DNA of 64,000 nt. Source: Inia geoffrensis. Taxonomy: Eukaryota; Chordata; Mammalia; Artiodactyla; Iniidae. The stretch's first letter is position 1; each line of letters starts with the position of its first letter. The notes under the pieces were generated by a model. The model saw only the letters and a list, made by a program, of their open reading frames with translations. It ran no database searches and was not told where the DNA came from. The stretch covers positions 22,111,592 through 22,175,591 of the forward strand of contig CM070905.1 in the NCBI GenBank assembly GCA_036417435.1. Reading direction: 5' to 3'. A program made the position numbers and the translations under genes. Below are positions 61,901 through 64,000 of the stretch, one piece after another.

Positions 61901-64000
61901 GCTGTCTGGCAGGCAGTTTTGATATCAGTTGTGGGAATAATGTGAGGATTTGGGCAGGGGGAGGATAATACTTAGCTTCCTGAGGGAACTAAGACGCTAA
62001 GACCATCCACAGACTTGGTAAGAAATATTCAAGCCTGAAACAACTTTTCTATTTCAGTGGTGCTGCTGTCCCTGACGTTATGTCTGCCAGGACTTGGTGT
62101 AGAGCAAGAAAGGAAATGAGATACTATTCTAATCTGACTTAGCCACCACTGTAGTGAAACTTCTCTCTCAAAGATTTCCAGTAATCTCTTAATTGCGAAA
62201 TCCCAAAGCTGATTTTTCAGTCTGTATTTTAATTGACCTCTCGCTTAGTTTTAATATGGTTAAACACTCCCTGAAGTTCTACCGTCTTTGGCTTTCAGAC
62301 CATAGTCCTGAATTTCCTCCCATCTCTGATTATTCCATTTTATTCTTCCACAGAAGTGGCTGTTTTATTCTGCCTGTCACCCTAAATATTGGCATTCCCT
62401 GGGGTTCACATCAATGCTTTTGCCATTTCCCAAACTCATCATGCTGTTTGATACTCTGTATCACTGTACATGTTTCTCCCTGTGCCTGCATTTATCCTAT
62501 TTCCTTTTCCACAAAGCTCAAACATTTTACATATTGATTTTCCTGTTCTTGACAGGTTAGTCATTGTCTCTTCTGTTCTTATAACACTTTGTTTTAACCT
62601 CTATTCTAGTGTTTAGTACATTGTGCTGCAATATTTGTTTACATGTTTTTCTACCCTCTGTACTGTTCCTTGAGAGCAAAAATTATATATGACTTTGTAA
62701 CATTAATTCTTAGAAAAGTGCCTTGCATGTATTAGACACATTAAAAGTTTGTTTCGTGAATTAAGCACAGGATAATCCATTTTCTCACTTCAGTTAAGGG
62801 GGCTGAAATCATAAGGATTATTTGTCTTTCTCTATCTCAAGACAGCACTCACACATATGAAGAAGTGGAGAAATATGGGTATATTAGTTGGGTTTCTCCA
62901 GACAATAGAACTAATAGGATATATATAGATATATAGAAAGAGATTTATTATGAAGGATTGGCTCATGCAGTTATGGAGGCTAAGCCCCATAATCTGCTGT
63001 GTAAACTGGAGGCCCAGCAAAGCCAGTGGTATAGTTCCAGACCAGACCTGAAGGCCTGGGAACCAGGAGTCCTAATTTACCAGGGCAGGAGAAGATGGAT
63101 GTCCCAGCCCAAGCAGAGAGCAAATACTCCCTTCCTCTGCCTTTTTATTCTATTCAGGCTCCTAACGGATTGCGTGATGCCCATTCCTATTGGTGAGGGT
63201 GATCTTCTTTACTCAGCTTACTGATTCAAATGCCAGTCTTCTGGAAGCGCACTCACAGACACACCCAGAAATAATGTTTTACCAGTTATCTGGGCATCCC
63301 TTAACTCGGTGAAGTTGACACAGAAAATTAACCATCACTGTGGGTTTAATGGGAATTGAGAAACCTTTCTGTATCCTGCCTCTTTCCTGCCCAGTTGACA
63401 AGCAGACTGCCCTGATTTATTTGGATTCATACTTAATTCTCTTTTAAAATGAAATTGTGGAAAACTTTTGAGAGAAAATCATGAAAATGATGCCAAGTCA
63501 TAAAACTCCTTTCCCCAAAGCCTAATGAAATGAACACCAATGAGTAAAAGGGAAAGTCAGGGGACTTTTGATTCTAGCCAAGATGGAGTAAGGCCACGGC
63601 AGGCCGTGTCTCCCAATGATCACAACAAAAACCTGTGGACAAAAGTACAGAAAGTGACTACCTGAGGCCTTTGAAAACTGAATAATAACAGTGAATTTGA
63701 GGAGAGAAAACAGTAATTAATGAATAACCAGTGTGGTAACAGTGAGTTTCATGTTTATTTTTCCTCTTTATACCCCACGTTTGACCCAAGAGCAGGCTAA
63801 TTGGAGAACTGTACAGTGGGAGGAGTCAACAAAGGCAGAAGCCCATCTCTCTAGCCTGAGCACAAGTTAAAGAAAAGACCCCTGCAAGCTGGAGAGCATG
63901 GGGGAGAATCCTTGTTTGTTTGTTATTGTTTTTTTGTTTACTTTCTGGTCCTGCCTTGAGGCCAGCCCAGTTGTGGAACACTACTATGATGTGACAGCAG
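36775..64000 (+). CDS. COPG2: COPG2, coatomer subunit gamma-2 (5' part: exons 1-5, residues 1-107; continues beyond window)
   Basis: Exons 36775-36811, 37976-38028, 38589-38669, 42044-42115 and 55417-55496 join in one frame. They give [19 protein letters not shown] at the N-terminus, [40 protein letters not shown] and [20 protein letters not shown]. This is the N-terminal HEAT-like trunk of a COPI gamma subunit. The MIKK start, [16 protein letters not shown] and MATISED favour gamma-2 over gamma-1. The full protein is about 870 residues, so only about one eighth is here. COPI coats Golgi-derived vesicles for retrograde Golgi-to-ER transport, and gamma pairs with zeta in the adaptor-like subcomplex that recruits ArfGAP and cargo. 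Expression is likely broad, given the CpG-island promoter. The locus belongs to the MEST imprinted domain. No exon was found between 55497 and 64000. Confidence 0.95.
37976..38028 (+). CDS. COPG2: COPG2 coding exon 2
   Basis: A 53 nt exon after an acceptor ending CATAG, completing the split Gly and reading [18 protein letters not shown]. The donor is GTAAGG. Arginine occupies position 20, where gamma-COPs commonly carry glutamine as far as I recall. Confidence 0.94.
38589..38669 (+). CDS. COPG2: COPG2 coding exon 3
   Basis: An 81 nt phase-0 exon reading [20 protein letters not shown] then ILYLLNQ. The acceptor is TTTCCACAG and the donor is GTAAAT. It is too short for an ORF scan. The sequence is almost invariant in vertebrate gamma-2. 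Confidence 0.95.
39078..39384 (-). mobile_element. Tigger1-like DNA transposon, internally deleted, in COPG2 intron 3
   Basis: Begins CAGGCATACCTC and ends GGTATGCCTG, which are inverted, with TA on both sides (39076-39077 and 39385-39386). Inside are TTACAAATTGAAGGTTTGTG and AAACATAACTTTTATACTCACTGG, matching the two Tigger1 ends. All transposase sequence is gone. Confidence 0.85.
39395..39692 (+). repeat. MIR (sense, 39395-39575) followed by L2 end (antisense, 39580-39692)
   Basis: The MIR is seen as TGTGGGGATTATGATAATACC and CCTGGACACATAGTAAACATTC. The L2 is seen as CATTCTATGCACTGTTTTAGGC and CACTGGGGATGTAGCAGAC. Confidence 0.65.
39704..40050 (-). mobile_element. CHR-1-type SINE, antisense
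   Basis: TTATTCTTGTCTGCGTTGGG through CAGTAGTTGTGG units to CACCAGGGAAGTCC. CCCACTTGC is duplicated on the two sides (39694 and about 40051). Confidence 0.9.
40221..40280. repeat. (CA)n microsatellite
   Basis: About 60 bp of CA units interrupted by CCACAC steps. Confidence 0.95.
41207..41286. mobile_element. Mariner-type MITE, 80 bp palindrome
   Basis: Two 34-base arms (41207-41240 and 41253-41286) are inverted copies differing at only two sites, both C-to-T at CpG. The arms start TTGGGTTGGCCAAAAAGTT, enclose a 12-base loop, and TA flanks the element (41205-41206, 41287-41288). This is the cetartiodactyl mariner terminal-repeat type. As RNA either strand would fold into a long hairpin. Confidence 0.9.
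42044..42115 (+). CDS. COPG2: COPG2 coding exon 4
   Basis: A 72 nt phase-0 exon reading [20 protein letters not shown] then QSND. The acceptor is TTACTTAG and the donor is the consensus GTAAGT. It is followed by a 13.3 kb intron. Confidence 0.95.
42960..43330. repeat. Ancient interspersed repeat in COPG2 intron 4, with a related piece at 42440-42560
   Basis: CAATCAGGGAAGCAGAATTGC, then GGCTGTCGCTGCTCACAGGG and GAAGAAGAGCTGG match a recurrent mammalian repeat pattern. 42490-42560 carries related GAAGAAGAGCTGGATGCAGAG and GTGAGGACAAACT blocks. The family is not named. Confidence 0.4.
43331..44559. other. COPG2 intron 4 sequence; possibly degenerate CR1/L2-type LINE, antisense
   Basis: Purine-rich text with AAAATCACCAACAATTATTAC and GGAGAGCCAGGTCTCAG recalls antisense 5' parts of L2/CR1 LINEs. 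It is weak. No gene. Confidence 0.3.
43935..43977. mobile_element. Tail-only retroposon insertion (poly(T) between direct repeats)
   Basis: TAATGGCATAAACTTT and TAATGGCATAAGCTTT enclose nothing except T residues (43948-43963). This is what an extremely 5'-truncated antisense retroposon would leave. Confidence 0.6.
44560..46045 (-). repeat. Two old L1M LINE copies, antisense, adjacent
   Basis: The copy at about 44560-45215 has GTATGGAATCCCAGTATGTG and AGTGGAATTTCTAGGTAATG. A second 3' end starts at about 45225 (AAAATTCACCAATTAAGTGTAC) and reads through GAGTAGTATTCCACTGTATGG. Both are dead. Confidence 0.7.
48031..48238 (-). mobile_element. Odontocete-type short CHR SINE, antisense
   Basis: Poly(T), ACCGGTACGCGGGCCTCTCA through to CACCAGGGAAGCC. 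CTGTATGC is duplicated at 48022-48029 and 48239-48246. Confidence 0.92.
48878..49093 (-). mobile_element. Odontocete-type short CHR SINE, antisense
   Basis: A long poly(T), TGCGGTACGCGGGCCTCTCA through to CACCAGGGAAGCCC. Very close to the other 200 bp copies. Confidence 0.92.
49430..49726 (+). repeat. Old L1 fragment, sense
   Basis: ATTGTCACATTAAATGTAAATG and TACTGAGCCATAAAACAAGACG are L1 ORF2 motifs. It lies opposite in orientation to the L1 before it. Confidence 0.55.
49740..49854 (+). mobile_element. Short tRNA-derived SINE, sense
   Basis: GGGAATCCCTCAGCAGTGCAG head, CACTGCTGAGGGCACAGGTT and a short A-rich tail. AAGAACACATTT duplication at 49726-49737 and 49855-49866. Confidence 0.88.
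49938..49982. repeat. (TA)n microsatellite
   Basis: About 45 bp, almost pure TA after ACATATATAAAA. Confidence 0.95.
49983..50771. other. COPG2 intron 4 sequence, old L1-like, not further assigned
   Basis: A purine-rich GGAAGG/GAAAGAAA stretch (50205-50260) and weak L1-like text from 50500 on. No gene. Confidence 0.35.
50772..51252. mobile_element. Tigger-type nonautonomous DNA transposon
   Basis: AAACCCATTGTAAGTTGAAAA, CACCTAACCTACCGAACATC and, at the far end, CACCATCGTAAAGTCGAAAA with AGTTGGGAACCATCTGTA follow a known pogo/Tigger-group element. The GTAAGTTGAAAA end and its inverted counterpart are recognisable. Subfamily not named. Confidence 0.7.
51258..51332. repeat. Self-complementary (TG)n(TA)n(CA)n microsatellite
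   Basis: A TG run passes into TA and then CA, so the core is an inverted repeat. A TA-rich tail follows. Confidence 0.92.
51340..53180 (-). repeat. Antisense L1 (L1MA-like) 3' half
   Basis: The minus strand at 51970-51695 reads [20 protein letters not shown] and [20 protein letters not shown]. At 53197-52928 it reads [19 protein letters not shown]. These are L1 ORF2 C-terminal parts with stops between. A young SINE lies at 52269-52472. Confidence 0.88.
52269..52472 (-). mobile_element. Odontocete-type short CHR SINE, antisense
   Basis: AGCGGTACGCGGGCCTCTCA through to CACCAGGGAAGCCC. TCTTGCTGTTTT duplication at 52257-52268 and 52475-52486. Confidence 0.92.
53480..53703 (+). mobile_element. 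Odontocete-type short CHR SINE, sense
   Basis: GGGCTTCCCTGGTGGCGCAG head and an interrupted (A)nC tail. A near-perfect AAAACACATCTTCG / AAAACCACATCTTCG duplication flanks it. Confidence 0.92.
53704..54679. other. COPG2 intron 4 sequence without a gene
   Basis: A weak L1-like patch at 53730-53815, otherwise nothing recognised. A small tandem of TTATGGATGTGATATGC-like units lies at 53968-54016. Confidence 0.4.
54691..54824 (-). mobile_element. Short tRNA-derived SINE, antisense
   Basis: T-rich start, TTGGCCATGCCTTGCAGC through to CCTCCAAGGAAGTCCC. CTCATCCAGGC on both sides (54680-54690, 54825-54835). Confidence 0.88.
54841..55049 (-). mobile_element. Odontocete-type short CHR SINE, antisense
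   Basis: Poly(T), GGTACGTGGGCCTCTCACTG through to CACCAGGGAAGCC. CATCCAGGCACTTTT on both sides (54827-54841, 55050-55064). The site overlaps the duplication left by the SINE before it. Confidence 0.92.
55094..55299 (-). mobile_element. Odontocete-type short CHR SINE, antisense, 117 bp before COPG2 exon 5
   Basis: Poly(T), GCGGTACGCGGGCCTCTCCC through to CACCAGGGAAGCC. TGAGAATC on both sides (55085 and 55300). Confidence 0.92.
55417..55496 (+). CDS. COPG2: COPG2 coding exon 5
   Basis: An 80 nt exon reading [20 protein letters not shown] then VIIVTS, ending two bases into the next codon. The acceptor is TTTTTCAG and the donor is GTATGT. Its acceptor lies about 115 bp after a cluster of three antisense SINEs. 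Confidence 0.95.
55690..57470 (+). repeat. Old L1M LINE, sense, split by a younger antisense L1
   Basis: Left part from about 55690 (GAACTCTTATACTTCAAAAAA). The right part resumes at 56878 with CCAATCAAATTGGCAAAAAAT and reaches the 3' region (TCTCTGGGTGTTTGGAATTG). The insert is at 56020-56865. Confidence 0.7.
56020..56865 (-). mobile_element. L1 3' portion, antisense, inserted in an older sense L1
   Basis: Minus strand 56554-56303 reads [18 protein letters not shown] and YYSAIKK, the L1 ORF2 C-terminus. TTACAATATTTT (56008-56019) and TTATAATATTTT (56866-56877) flank it. Confidence 0.85.
57471..58271. other. COPG2 intron 5 sequence, no gene recognised
   Basis: AT-rich to about 57680. A purine-rich part with GGGAAGGGGGACAGAGAGAGCC follows. 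No family assigned. Confidence 0.35.
59405..59493 (+). mobile_element. L1 3' end, 89 bp insertion in the MaLR
   Basis: AAATCATTATGTTGTACACC and TGTATGTCAATTACATCTCA are L1 3' terminal sequence. AACCAGGAG is duplicated at 59396-59404 and 59494-59502. Confidence 0.82.
60325..60448 (-). mobile_element. Short tRNA-derived SINE, antisense, in the MaLR
   Basis: Poly(T), TGACTGCACCGCACGGCAC through to TGCCAGGGAAGTCC. Perfect TGAGATTTTGGA duplications at 60313-60324 and 60449-60460. Confidence 0.9.
60755..61615 (+). repeat. Old L1M LINE, sense, 3' part
   Basis: ACTTCACAAAAGAGTATATAC, TGGTTAAACCAACTGTGTTA, CACTACTCAGCAATAAAAAGG and AAATTACAACTCAGTTAAC trace ORF2 C-terminus to 3' end. Confidence 0.75.
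62160..62770 (+). repeat. L2 LINE, sense, ORF2 part and 3' end
   Basis: AAGATTTCCAGTAATCTCTT to ATTGGCATTCCCTGGGGTTC correspond to L2 ORF2 near the reverse-transcriptase core. The 3' end is seen at GAAAAGTGCCTTGCATGTATT. The open frame at 62193-62537 is not a host gene. Confidence 0.6.
62875..63345. repeat. Ancient mammalian interspersed repeat, class not assigned
   Basis: Starts TTGGGTTTCTCCAGACAATAG, continues AGAGATTTATTATGAAGGATT and ACCCAGAAATAATGTTTTACC, and ends AGTTGACACAGAAAATTAACC. A familiar consensus that I cannot name safely. Confidence 0.45.
63565..64000 (+). repeat. Possible L1M 5' end region
   Basis: TTCTAGCCAAGATGGAGTAAGG is typical of L1 5' UTR starts, and the following text is L1M-like. 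It runs off the window, so the assignment is tentative. Confidence 0.35.

Noticed and set aside
55497..64000. COPG2 exon 6
   Set aside because: I read the stretch for the next conserved gamma-2 segment and found none. The intron appears to run past the window edge.

Overview
The window is mammalian nuclear DNA, almost certainly from a cetacean and probably a toothed whale. The evidence is the many tRNA-derived SINEs of the CHR group. They include a roughly 200 bp subfamily whose 3' half contains GAGAGGCCACAACAGTGAGAGG-like sequence ahead of a poly(A), and this subfamily is abundant in odontocetes. Artiodactyl/cetacean-type L1 3' ends and a cetartiodactyl mariner palindrome agree with this. 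The coding exons are short and separated by long introns, and most of the long list of short open frames are shadows of SINEs and dead LINEs.

Two genes lie on the + strand, head to tail. TSGA13 (testis-specific gene 13) occupies about 24.8-36.4 kb. Six coding exons can be read, all in frame and with consensus GT/AG borders, ending in a TGA at 36338-36340 and an AATAAA at 36421. Only the short first coding piece (about 9 residues) was not found. COPG2 (coatomer subunit gamma-2) starts at 36775 in a CpG island only about 350 bp beyond the TSGA13 poly(A) signal. Its first five coding exons (residues 1-107) are present, and the rest of the gene lies beyond the right edge. The order TSGA13 then COPG2 matches the mammalian KLF14-TSGA13-COPG2-MEST imprinted neighbourhood.

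Layout: 1-24.7 kb is intergenic and full of layered repeats (antisense L2, old and young L1, nested CHR SINEs). 24.8-36.4 kb is TSGA13. 36.44-37.24 kb is the CpG-island promoter of COPG2. 37-64 kb is COPG2 introns 1-5, containing a Tigger1-like deletion derivative, a mariner palindrome, about 8 kb of antisense L1 in intron 4, a three-SINE pile-up just before exon 5, and an old MaLR (ERVL-type) provirus in intron 5.

The most interesting observation is a degenerate second copy of a TSGA13 exon inside the intron just before the real one (32741-32825, offset 385 bp). It keeps a readable peptide closely matching the true exon but lacks usable splice signals and has an early stop. Other points of note are a mariner-derived perfect-length hairpin, an L1 with an in-place internal inversion, triple-nested retroposons with readable target-site duplications, and a target duplication enclosing nothing but a poly(T) tract. 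No bacterial-type systems, CRISPR arrays or functional RNA genes were seen.
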